Assembly: GCA_049999805.1 (NCBI GenBank)
Contig: JBNGIO010006255.1
Coordinates: forward strand, 185,701-221,295
DNA: 35,595 nt
Source of the DNA: Folioceros fuciformis
Lineage: Eukaryota > Anthocerotophyta > Anthocerotopsida > Anthocerotales
Reading direction: 5' to 3'
Part shown: positions 22,447 through 30,865 of the stretch, one piece after another
Numbering within the stretch: the first letter of the stretch is position 1
Layout of the letters: each line of letters starts with the position of its first letter
The notes under the pieces: model-generated
Told to the model about the DNA's origin: nothing
Seen by the model: only the letters and a program-made list of their open reading frames with translations
The model's database searches: none
Program-made: the position numbers and the translations under genes

Positions 22447-25176
22447 TCAAATGCGATCCTGACAGGAACAAATTCCGGCGGCGAAATGGTGGACCCGTCG
22501 TGAATCTCTAACAACAATTGCTCGGTCTTCCAGTCGTGACAGGATCTTGGTACTGTTGTGACAGTCGTTGCACATTCGAAGATTTTTGGTGACTAGCAAT
22601 GGAGTCCCATGTGGGGTGTTAAGGAGGCCAAACGCCAGGGCCAGCTTCTCGGCGTGTCCACACAAGGCGTCTTCCTTCTCCTGCTCAGGCATGGCCTTGA
22701 GGACCAGCTCTGTTTGTGGGACATGACCCCCTTCCTCCTTCAGCCTCAAGTTCATCCTGCTCAGCCTGGGTGAGATGTCAGACCTGTCGTCCCCCACAGT
22801 GAACTCGTGCACTTTGTTGTTCAGCTCGATGCATACCTTGGCAGGAGTCTTCCAGGCGCAAGCACTCGTTCTCAGGTTCTCGATTGTGTCTACTTCATCC
22901 CACATGCCTGCCTGTGCATAAGTGCTGCCTAGAAGGACATAAGGTGTAGCGTTGTCAGGTTCCAGTTGGACAATGCGGTCGAAACATCGTCTTCCTCGCT
23001 GCACGTCACCATGACTCTTGCAGGCAGTGAGGAGGGAAGTCCAGGCCACTGCGTACTGTTCGAACGGCATTGTGAGCAGAAAGCTCTCGGCCTCGTCCAG
23101 CCGGCCTGCTCGACCCAGGAGATCCACCATGCACGTAAAGTGGTAGTCGCTGGGGATGATGCCGTAACCCTGCACCATCATGTTGAAGTAATGCTGGCCC
23201 TCACGCACCATGCCTGACTGACTGCAAGCTGCGAGAAGAGAAATAAAGGTGGCTTCGTCTGGCTCAACGCCCTGCTGGCGCATCTCGTTGAAACACTCGA
23301 TGGCCTGCTCGCCGTCACAGTGTTCGGCATAGCCGTTCAGCAGAGCACCCCAGGCCACCACATCCCTGGTGGGCAGACTCTCGAAGACCCTGCGGGCATC
23401 ACCCAAGCTCCCGCACTTGGCGTACATGTCCACCAAGCAGTTGCCGACTGATGCATCTGAGACCAATCCCCTTGCTTCTATTTGTGCATGAAGGTGTCTT
23501 CCCTTGTACAGAGCTCCAATGCTGCCACAAGCCCGCAGAAGACACACCAAGGTGACAGCATCCGCTAGAGCCATGGCCCCATGCTGCATACTTCCATATA
23601 GGGCCAGGGCTTCTTGTCCGAAGCCATGCTGAGCATATCCGGAGATCATTGAAGTCCATGTCACCACATCTCTGTTTGGCAGCCTGTCAAACACGGCGCG
23701 AGCTTCCCCTAAGCTCCCGCATTTTGCATACATGTCCACCAGGCAGTTGCCCACAACAACATCACCTTCGAGTCCACTTTGCTTCATTTGTTCATGCAGC
23801 TCCTTCCCCTCGTTCAGAGCTCCGATGCAAGCACAAGCCCTCAAGAGGCACACGAATGTGACACAGTTAGCTGCAGTCATGCCCTCCCGTTTCATACTGC
23901 TATACACAGCAAGAGCCTCTCGACCCATTCCATGCTGCGCATATCCTGCAATCATAGCAGTCCATGACACCACATCTCTTTTCCGTAATCCGTCAAACAC
24001 TCTGCGAGCATCCACCAAGCTCCCACATTTGGAGTACATGTCAATAAGGCAGTTCCCGAGAGCTAAATCACCTTCCAGCCCTCGTTCTTGAATATCAGAA
24101 TGGATTCGCCTTCCCTGCTCCAGAGCACCAATGCAGGCACATGCCTGCAGAAGGCACAAGAAGGTAACACTAGTGGCCACGGTATTACCCTGCTCTTGCA
24201 AACTCTCATACAGAGCCAAGGCCTGGGCACCCAGCCCATGCTGCGTGTAGCCCGCAATCATGGCATTCCACACCACGGCACTCCTTGTCGGCAGCCTGTC
24301 AAACACTCTGCGAGCGTCTTCCAAGCTCCCGCATTTCGAATACATGTTCACAAGGCTGCTGCCAAGAAAGAAGTTAACACTCACATTGCTGGCCACAATA
24401 TCGGCATGCACCTCCTTCCCAGACACTACATCCCCTGCTGCAGCACATGCCTTCAGGACAGCCACGAACACATGGTTATCCGCACTCACACCTGACACTC
24501 GCATCCGTCGATACAGGTCAATAGCCTGCCCAGGCTCTCCAAGTCGGGCATGGGCCAGTATCATGGCACCCCACACATACCCATCTGGCTCAGCCACCTT
24601 GGCGAACGCCTCCGCTGCATCTTCCATTCTCCCATGCGCAGCATACATGCCAATCAAATGATTGCCCACAAACGCGTCCGACCCGTACCCACTTCTCAGC
24701 GCAAGGGTATGTACTCTCCTGCCAAGACGCAAATCCTTCTGTTCCCTGCACCTCCTGAGAAAACGACCAAAGAGAGAGCGATGCACATAAGTTCCTCGAT
24801 GCACCAGGACGTCTAAACCATCCACAGCCTGCTGCAGCTCCCCCTCCTCACAAACTTTGCTCAAGCTCTCACCCATGGAATCCCCTTCGTACTTACCATC
24901 CTTCTCACCACGGGTCCCGGGAGACCAGGCAGGCCTATCCCAGTCAGACAGGCGCAGAGTCCCGTTAGGGACCTCGTGTCGGAAATCAAGATGGCGGGGA
25001 CCTGTACGTCCCTTGTCCAACCACAGTCGCTCACTGGGCTTCACTTCTGGTGCAACGTAGACTGCTCCAGCACAACAAGCTGGGCGGGAGCTTCGATGGC
25101 CTGAACAACCCAGCAGCCAAGCTGGGCCGCTGTTGGACCCACATCCCGCATTCGTCACAAACGTTCCTGGCATCAT
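22447..25176 (-). CDS. PLS-class PPR protein B with C-terminal DYW deaminase domain
   Basis: A 909-residue intronless editing-factor-type PPR protein, expected in an organelle where it would deaminate cytidines in transcripts it binds. Start is ATG at 25176 (a second ATG is at 25173); the frame is open further upstream but without ATG. PLS repeats cover about 140-700, followed by E motifs and the PG-box-like WKTPAKVCIE. The DYW domain keeps the deaminase zinc set: His841 and Glu843 in CGHAEKLA, Cys869 and Cys872 in CNDCH, plus the second site with HH at 896-897 and Cys903/Cys905 in ICSC. The ending is CSCQDRI where canonical proteins end in DYW. Repeats here lack the 17-residue loops found in PPR A and C, and the ACACIGAL-type L motifs are highly alike, suggesting internal duplication. 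Confidence 0.94.
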   Translation of the reverse strand: MMPGTFVTNAGCGSNSGPAWLLGCSGHRSSRPACCAGAVYVAPEVKPSERLWLDKGRTGPRHLDFRHEVPNGTLRLSDWDRPAWSPGTRGEKDGKYEGDSMGESLSKVCEEGELQQAVDGLDVLVHRGTYVHRSLFGRFLRRCREQKDLRLGRRVHTLALRSGYGSDAFVGNHLIGMYAAHGRMEDAAEAFAKVAEPDGYVWGAMILAHARLGEPGQAIDLYRRMRVSGVSADNHVFVAVLKACAAAGDVVSGKEVHADIVASNVSVNFFLGSSLVNMYSKCGSLEDARRVFDRLPTRSAVVWNAMIAGYTQHGLGAQALALYESLQEQGNTVATSVTFLCLLQACACIGALEQGRRIHSDIQERGLEGDLALGNCLIDMYSKCGSLVDARRVFDGLRKRDVVSWTAMIAGYAQHGMGREALAVYSSMKREGMTAANCVTFVCLLRACACIGALNEGKELHEQMKQSGLEGDVVVGNCLVDMYAKCGSLGEARAVFDRLPNRDVVTWTSMISGYAQHGFGQEALALYGSMQHGAMALADAVTLVCLLRACGSIGALYKGRHLHAQIEARGLVSDASVGNCLVDMYAKCGSLGDARRVFESLPTRDVVAWGALLNGYAEHCDGEQAIECFNEMRQQGVEPDEATFISLLAACSQSGMVREGQHYFNMMVQGYGIIPSDYHFTCMVDLLGRAGRLDEAESFLLTMPFEQYAVAWTSLLTACKSHGDVQRGRRCFDRIVQLEPDNATPYVLLGSTYAQAGMWDEVDTIENLRTSACAWKTPAKVCIELNNKVHEFTVGDDRSDISPRLSRMNLRLKEEGGHVPQTELVLKAMPEQEKEDALCGHAEKLALAFGLLNTPHGTPLLVTKNLRMCNDCHNSTKILSRLEDRAIVVRDSRRVHHFAAGICSCQDRI

Positions 25177-26067
25177 GCAGAACGCTGTGTGCGGTGACTG
25201 AACTCCGGCTCTCAAGCTGTCAGACCCCAACAAGCCCGATTCGGTGGTCCTGGTCCATTTCGTCCACGATTCCCACCGCCAACCCGTATGCAAAGGCGCA
25301 GAAGAAGTCGTATTCTCTAGGACGGCAAGCTCGAAACCGCAAATTCTGTTCCGTCTAGCCCATACCTGTTGCTGTTTGCATCATCTTTTGCATTTGCGCT
25401 TAGCTCTTGACCCCCCTCTGCAAGAGACCACCGTTGCCAACTCTATGGCCAATGGGAATTAGACAAACGTATTTTGGTTTTCGATCCCCAAGACCAACAG
25501 ATCAAACTTCAGGGGATTCGATCATCGCTTAGGCTTGCGCTTTGTTGTTTCGCTTGAAGCGCCTGTTTCGCGCACTACCCTTGGATGATGTTTTGCCACT
25601 GAAAAAACGACTGGCTAGATTGGACTCTGCTAGCTGGAGGCGTCTTTAGTTTGGTACAAGCTGAGAATTCCTCGTCCCGTGGCCTCCCCAGTTTCGATGA
25701 CGCTATCTTCCTGATCAGCCTTGCATGCCACGTGAACCCCTTTCATATCTATCTGGACATCTGCAAAACAACCTTGGCGAAACACGAGAACCAACTCCTG
25801 ACGGGCCACAAAAAGAGAAATGGAAAAGCGCAGGGAAGCGCAACAATCAAATTGATTCACCCCTGGTGATCTTGCGGGAAAGGGAATTCCTCACGACCCC
25901 TGGCATCGTCAAGTTCCTCCTAAATTTGAGGAAGGAGCGCAGACTGGCACCACCCAATGTTCTCGACGGCCATCAAGAACTAGACATGTTGGGTGCCAGC
26001 TCGTCAATCCTGATTTCAAATACGTACAATTAGAAGCTCAATTCAGCTTTTATCGATGCGGAAGGAT
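25177..26067. other. Intergenic: PPR B promoter and PPR C 3' flank
   Basis: About 890 bp with no frame resembling a known protein. Both neighbours are transcribed leftward, so the left part should hold the PPR B promoter and leader and the right part the PPR C terminator region. Short frames on both strands at 25630-26033 are treated as chance. Confidence 0.55.
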
Positions 26068-29000
26068 TCAGTTTGACCATGTCGTGTCAGGGGCGCAGCT
26101 CATTTCAGAAGCATGATCGAGCTTTGCGTTTAGTCTTTGAAGGAGTGATTTTATGTCTGCAATCTGTTCGTGGGTTTTGCCACCCGCCACAAACTTGTGC
26201 ACTTTCGCTGCGTGCTCAATCCAGCTCTGCCCAGGCTTCTTCCATGCCCCTGCTTGCTGTCTCAAGTCCTCTATAGTGCTAGCATCCTCCCACATATGAC
26301 CTTGAGCGTAAATGCTGGACATCAGCAAGTAGGCTGAGGAGTGCCGCGGATCCAATCTTACTGCATGCTCAAAGGCACTTTCTGCAATTGCTACATTATT
26401 ATACTTCCGGCAGGCAGCAAGTAGAGACAACCACATTGGCAGCGCAGGTTCCTCAGGCATTTTCAGAAGCAAGTCCTGCACCTGGAGTAAATGGCCTGCC
26501 CGGCCCAGGAGGTCAACCAGGCATGTATAGTGTTGCATTGTAGGAGTGATGCTGTGAGCGTGGACCATCGACTCGAACAACTGGATTCCTTTGTCCACCA
26601 CCCCTGCATGGCTGCATGCAGCAAGCACACATAGAAATGTGACACCATCGGGCTTCACACCTGCCACCTTCAGCTCCTCAAAGCACTTCAAGCTCATGGT
26701 GTAGTCCCCCTGTCTGGCGTAACATGCAATTAAGGCATTCCACGCTCCTACATTGTGCTCGGTAGCTGTGTTGAACACATGCTGTGCTTCCTCCATGCTG
26801 CTGCACATGCCGTATGCATGCACAAGCGACGTCGTCAGCTTTGGGCAGCACTCAACCCCACTTTCAATGATGTCTTCATGGAGCTGCCTGCACATTTTCA
26901 GGTCTCCCACATTGCTCGATGCTTTGAGTAAGAACATAAACGTGGCCTGATCTGGACTGATGCCAGCAGCTCTCATGGCGCTGTAAACTTGCAGTGCCTT
27001 GTCCTGGTCTTCTTGCTGAGCATAACCTGAGATTATAATCGTCCACATGACCACATCTCGGTCAGGCAGTGCATCAAAAACTTGCTGGGCCTGTAACATG
27101 TCTCCACATTTGGCATACATGTCAACCAGAGTGGTAGCCACGATCAGATCTGTTTGACAGCCGCTCCTCACAACCTCGGCATGGACTTCTTTCCCCAACT
27201 GTAACCACTCTACCTTCAATAGCTGTCCATCCTTAGGTGTTTCAGCTTCCCCAGCTGCCAGGCTCCCACAGGCTTTGAGAACGGCTGCAAAGATCCAATT
27301 GTCTGGCCTAACGCCTGCCTTCTGCATTTCAGCATAAAGTAACCAAGCTTGGTCAAACTGTTCATGCTCAGAATAACCAGAAATCATTGCACCCCAGGAC
27401 ACAAGATCAACCTGAGCTAAAGTGTCAAAGACACGCCTAGCATCTACCAAGCTCCCACATTTTGCATACATGGCAACCAGAGTGTTGCCAAGGAACATAT
27501 CTGATCCAAAGCCTCCCTTGACCAGTTCTGCGTGAATGTGCTTACCCTTTTGCACGGCCTCAACATGGAGTTGCTGGATCTTGCTATCTTCCTCCTCTTT
27601 CATGGCAGCCAGCCTGTAACAGGCTTTTAGAGCACTGGCAAACGTCCAACTGTCCGGTCTCACACCTTTCACATGTAGCTGAGTGAAGAGCTCCAAGGCC
27701 GCTTCAGCTTGTTCTTGCTGGACGTAGCCTGCGATCATTGCATTCCACACTACAACATTCTTATCGGACAACAGATCAAACACAAGTTTTGCACTTGCAA
27801 GGTCTCCACCATTTGCGTAGACATGGACCAAAGCACTGCACACATATCGGTCTGCCTCATAACCCCTTCTAACCATTTCAGCATGTAACTTTTTACCCTT
27901 CCAAAGGGTCCACACTCTAACCGCCTGTCCGTCAAGCAGTGCCTCCTCTTCTGAGGCTGCAAGGTTCCCACATGCCTTGAGGAGGCTGGCAAAGGTTCGA
28001 TTGGTGGGCCTGACACCCTCCTCTTGCATTTCCACATACAGTTCTAACGCCTTATCACTTTCGTCCTGCTGCGCATAACCTCCGATTAGTGCATTCCACG
28101 AAACAGAATCACGTTTGACCAATTTATCAAACACAGCCCTTGCATCTACCATGCTCCCACACCTAGCATACATGTGCACCAAAGCGTTGCCGATAAATGC
28201 ATCCGCTTCCAGACCCCTTCTCACGACTTCGGCATGCACATCCTTTCCCTTCTTCAGATACTGCTCTTTTACTGGATGCCCCTGTACAAGAGTGTCATCT
28301 TCCTTCGCTGCCAGGCTACTATAGGCTCGGAGGATACAAGGGTACGTCCGGTGGGTTGGACTCACCCCTTCGATTTGCATTTGTGTGTACAATTGCAGAG
28401 CCTTATCCCCCTGCTCATGCTGGGAATATCCGGCGATTAGTGCATTCCACAACGCCACATCGTGATGGGGCAGAGCATCAAAGACGCGCTGGGCGTCCTT
28501 CATGCTGCTACATTTTGCATACATGCCCACCAAACTCGCCCCAACAAACAAATCTGATCCGTACCCCCTCTCAATAACGTCAGCATGGATCCGCTTGCCC
28601 TCTTCCAGGTCCCCAATGCTGCCACAAGCTTTGAGTAAGCTCACAAGAGTGTTCCTGTCTGGCGGCACACCTGCCTTTTGCATCTCACAATAGACTTTCA
28701 AAGCCTGTCGGCACTGGCCAGTATTTGCGTACCCCGAGACGAGGGCAGCCCAGGATATGACACTGGGGATAGCCAATTGCTGAAATGCCTTGAGGGCGTC
28801 CGTTAATCCGCCACACTTAACATACATGTCAACAACCCTGTTCCCCAAATAGTCATCCTCCATCACAAGGCTTCCCAGGAGCCCATGCAAACGCCTTGCC
28901 TCAGCCAGAGCTCTCCTCTTGCTGCAACCTTGCAAGAGAAACCTGTACGTGTCCACGGGAGCAGCTACTCCTTGCTGGTGCATAAGGGTCATGAGGTCCA

Positions 29001-29127
29001 GAGCCTCCACCATTTTCGCTTCCGTACACAACCTCTTCACTTGCTCCGATGCCTTGGAATCCACATCCACGAATGTCGTCAAGAAATCCCGCTGCATTTC
29101 TGGCTTCCTTATCTGCAGAGCGCACAT
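26068..29127 (-). CDS. PLS-class PPR protein C with E/E+ domain, paralogue of PPR A
   Basis: A 1019-residue intronless organelle-type RNA-binding protein. I start at ATG 29127; the frame extends six codons further without ATG. Repeats run from about 55 to 890, then the E motif (LLAACRKYNNVAIAE) and E+ region (GQSWIEHAAKVHKF) close it with no DYW domain. Four middle L motifs contain 17-residue loops at 274-290, 391-407, 508-524 and 625-641. The order, the loop positions and the terminal repeat (CRQLH, HAYGMCSSMEEAQHVFN compared with CRQVH, HAYGRCGSMADAQLVFN in PPR A) show A and C come from one ancestral gene. The target transcript cannot be told by eye, although the PPR code could predict it. 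Confidence 0.93.
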   Translation of the reverse strand: MCALQIRKPEMQRDFLTTFVDVDSKASEQVKRLCTEAKMVEALDLMTLMHQQGVAAPVDTYRFLLQGCSKRRALAEARRLHGLLGSLVMEDDYLGNRVVDMYVKCGGLTDALKAFQQLAIPSVISWAALVSGYANTGQCRQALKVYCEMQKAGVPPDRNTLVSLLKACGSIGDLEEGKRIHADVIERGYGSDLFVGASLVGMYAKCSSMKDAQRVFDALPHHDVALWNALIAGYSQHEQGDKALQLYTQMQIEGVSPTHRTYPCILRAYSSLAAKEDDTLVQGHPVKEQYLKKGKDVHAEVVRRGLEADAFIGNALVHMYARCGSMVDARAVFDKLVKRDSVSWNALIGGYAQQDESDKALELYVEMQEEGVRPTNRTFASLLKACGNLAASEEEALLDGQAVRVWTLWKGKKLHAEMVRRGYEADRYVCSALVHVYANGGDLASAKLVFDLLSDKNVVVWNAMIAGYVQQEQAEAALELFTQLHVKGVRPDSWTFASALKACYRLAAMKEEEDSKIQQLHVEAVQKGKHIHAELVKGGFGSDMFLGNTLVAMYAKCGSLVDARRVFDTLAQVDLVSWGAMISGYSEHEQFDQAWLLYAEMQKAGVRPDNWIFAAVLKACGSLAAGEAETPKDGQLLKVEWLQLGKEVHAEVVRSGCQTDLIVATTLVDMYAKCGDMLQAQQVFDALPDRDVVMWTIIISGYAQQEDQDKALQVYSAMRAAGISPDQATFMFLLKASSNVGDLKMCRQLHEDIIESGVECCPKLTTSLVHAYGMCSSMEEAQHVFNTATEHNVGAWNALIACYARQGDYTMSLKCFEELKVAGVKPDGVTFLCVLAACSHAGVVDKGIQLFESMVHAHSITPTMQHYTCLVDLLGRAGHLLQVQDLLLKMPEEPALPMWLSLLAACRKYNNVAIAESAFEHAVRLDPRHSSAYLLMSSIYAQGHMWEDASTIEDLRQQAGAWKKPGQSWIEHAAKVHKFVAGGKTHEQIADIKSLLQRLNAKLDHASEMSCAPDTTWSN
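27205..28308 (-). repeat. Four periodic 17-codon loop insertions in PPR C
   Basis: Insertions occupy 28308-28258, 27957-27907, 27606-27556 and 27255-27205. Each is 51 bp and their starts are exactly 351 bp apart, the same spacing as in PPR A. The second one reads ASEEEALLDGQAVRVWT, the best match to the shared consensus. Confidence 0.9.
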
Positions 29128-29785
29128 TCCAGCGCCTGCGAACAATACTGTAATCTCAAGACAACTTCACCCCCTACAAAACCAAGATACAAATTCACAG
29201 CAGCAAGCTCAACCCCACCTGACATCTCCACGGCTCCCGAGGAATTCCAGCCACGTCCCAGTCTCAGGCCCCTCATTTCCCACTGATGCAGGCCATCCTT
29301 TCCGCAGGCATTCAGCCCGGTGCGTGACCAACAACGTGCAAACGGGATTCAGCTGGTAAACGCCCGCCCGACTTACCTCCCCCAACCAAGTCATCCACCC
29401 AAAGCAGTAAGCCCGAGAGAGAGCCCGCCATAGCTAACTTAACGTAGCTAAACGCGACGCGCCAGGACGTCACCCCATGTCCCATGCAAATCCATGCTCC
29501 AAGAATAAATGACCGCCGTAATCTTTACTGCCTATCACGAATTGTCTATAATTTGGCTCCTGGCATATGTAGCCTTGGTTAGGCGAAAACAATCGCAACC
29601 TGGCGACAGCATTTCGAAAGTTTTATCAGCAATTCCTACTTCACATAGGACCAAGAAGTAGGCCGATCCTGGTCGGTCCCACCACATTTCTGTCCTACAT
29701 AGGCTCAGCCCCGAAATTCGTCCCATCACACTTTGTCCCAAAGCCCGTATTCGCAATCAACGAGAGAGCCTCACACAGCAACACG
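29128..29785. other. Divergent upstream interval between PPR C and the cupin relic
   Basis: A 658-bp interval between a leftward and a rightward gene. It must contain the PPR C promoter and leader. I searched for a germin-like first exon with a signal peptide ahead of 29786 and did not find one. Confidence 0.5.
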
Positions 29786-30276
29786 ATGAACACGACGCCA
29801 AACGAAATTCGGGGCTTCCAAGGCATTACAGAGCTAGTTCACAGCCCTCTGACCAGACAGGGCGTTGTCCATAGCACTCCTAGAGTTCCCGCCGCAGACG
29901 TAGAACGTGCGCACACTCACCGCCGCCCCATCGAGGTGCTGTACGTCCTGGAAGGCAAGCTGCAAGTGGGATCGTTGGACACCACCAGCAAGCTCTACAA
30001 GCAGACGCTCTTCGCTAAGGAAGTGTTCGTCTTCCCTCTGGACCTGCAGCACTTCCAGTGCAATCTCGGTGCGCGGTGCGCGCTTTGGCCTACTCCTCCT
30101 TTGACAGCGCCAATCCCGGCACCGCGAGCGGCCCGGCCACCCTCTCGGGCTCGGGGCATGGCGCCGCCGTGGTTCTTGTAAAGGCCTTCAAGATCTCCAC
30201 CGACATTGTGCACCAGCGCCAACTCCCATTCCGGGACAAAAATTCCTCTTCCTCTCCCCTGAGTAACTCAACGTAG
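29786..30276 (+). pseudogene. Germin-like cupin, frame-broken and lacking signal peptide
   Basis: Germin-like proteins are secreted, metal-binding beta-barrel proteins of the plant wall. The first cupin motif is intact as AHTHRRPIEVLYVLEG near residues 46-61 (HTH and E are metal ligands). The second, EVFVFPLDLQHFQCN, keeps the metal-binding His and the Asn but replaces two usual Gly. The first frame then runs into unrelated Pro/Arg-rich sequence, while the germin-like continuation (ALAYSSFDSANPGT onward) lies in another frame at 30058-30276. The switch must fall at about 30060-30085, in a GC-rich stretch with repeated GTGCGCG-like bases. The usual N-terminal signal peptide and first cysteine are absent, and extra residues sit before HTH. 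It is probably a pseudogene; a single-base assembly error is the main alternative for the frame break. Confidence 0.72.
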
Positions 30277-30560
30277 CCTATTGAATAGGCTGTATCTTTC
30301 TATGTTCTCTTCATAACTTTAGGAGAAGGTGTTGCTACTACCAAGGCGTGACATCTGCGTTTGTATGAATTGAGCAACATCCCTAACCTCGTATGTCTTG
30401 TAGGCATAGTATGGCATACCACAAAGGACAGAGGGGAGGTGTCAGAATTTTAGTACTATCTCCCTGGGTATATGCTAGCATGTACCTATTTTTGTTGCTG
30501 TGGATGTGGAGAGCTATTCGCCGCGGGGCCTTCTCCGAAAAGGTCATGCACCCACAGCAG
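30277..30560. other. Spacer without a gene
   Basis: I see no coding potential here. A 14-base AGTATGGCATACCA at about 30411 also occurs near 21768 in the other repeat-rich interval, which may mark a shared small repeat or be chance. Confidence 0.5.
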
Positions 30561-30593
30561 CCCTAAACCCTAAACTCTAAACCCTAAACCCTA
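30561..30593. repeat. Telomere-like CCCTAAA repeats
   Basis: About four and a half units of the Arabidopsis-type plant telomere heptamer, one changed to CTCTAAA and the last to CCCTACA. The tract is short and interstitial. Telo-box sequences of this kind also occur as promoter elements. Confidence 0.9.
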
Positions 30594-30636
30594 CACCTGC
30601 CACCACCCTAGCTAAATCTTTCGCCGCCCATTCTCT

Positions 30637-30865
30637 GCCTTTCCTACTCGGGGTTTAGGGTTTTGCATGCCTTTCCTACTCGGGGTTTAGGGTTTTGCAT
30701 GCCTTTCCTACTCGGGGTTTAGGTTTTGCATGCCTTTCCTACTCGGGGTTTAGGATTTTATATGCCTTTCCTACTTGGGGTTTAGGGTTTTGCATGCCTT
30801 TCCTACTCAGGGTTTAGGGTTTTGCATGCCTTTCCTACTTGGGGGTTTAGGGTTTTGCATGCCTT
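30637..30865. repeat. 32-bp tandem repeat containing TTTAGGG, about 7 copies
   Basis: Seven head-to-tail copies built from GCCTTTCCTACTCGGGG, TTTAGGG and TTTTGCAT. One copy lacks a G, one has GATTTTATAT in place of GGTTTTGCAT, and two read CTTGGGG. Each copy holds one G-strand telomere heptamer, opposite in orientation to the CCCTAAA tract 44 bp to the left. Confidence 0.95.

Noticed and set aside
30561-30865. Ancient telomere-telomere fusion point
   Set aside because: A fusion would read TTTAGGG then CCCTAAA on one strand; here the order is reversed and the G-strand units are spread through a 32-bp repeat.
30637-30865. CRISPR-like array
   Set aside because: Whole 32-bp units repeat head to tail without unique spacers, and the window is a plant nuclear genome.
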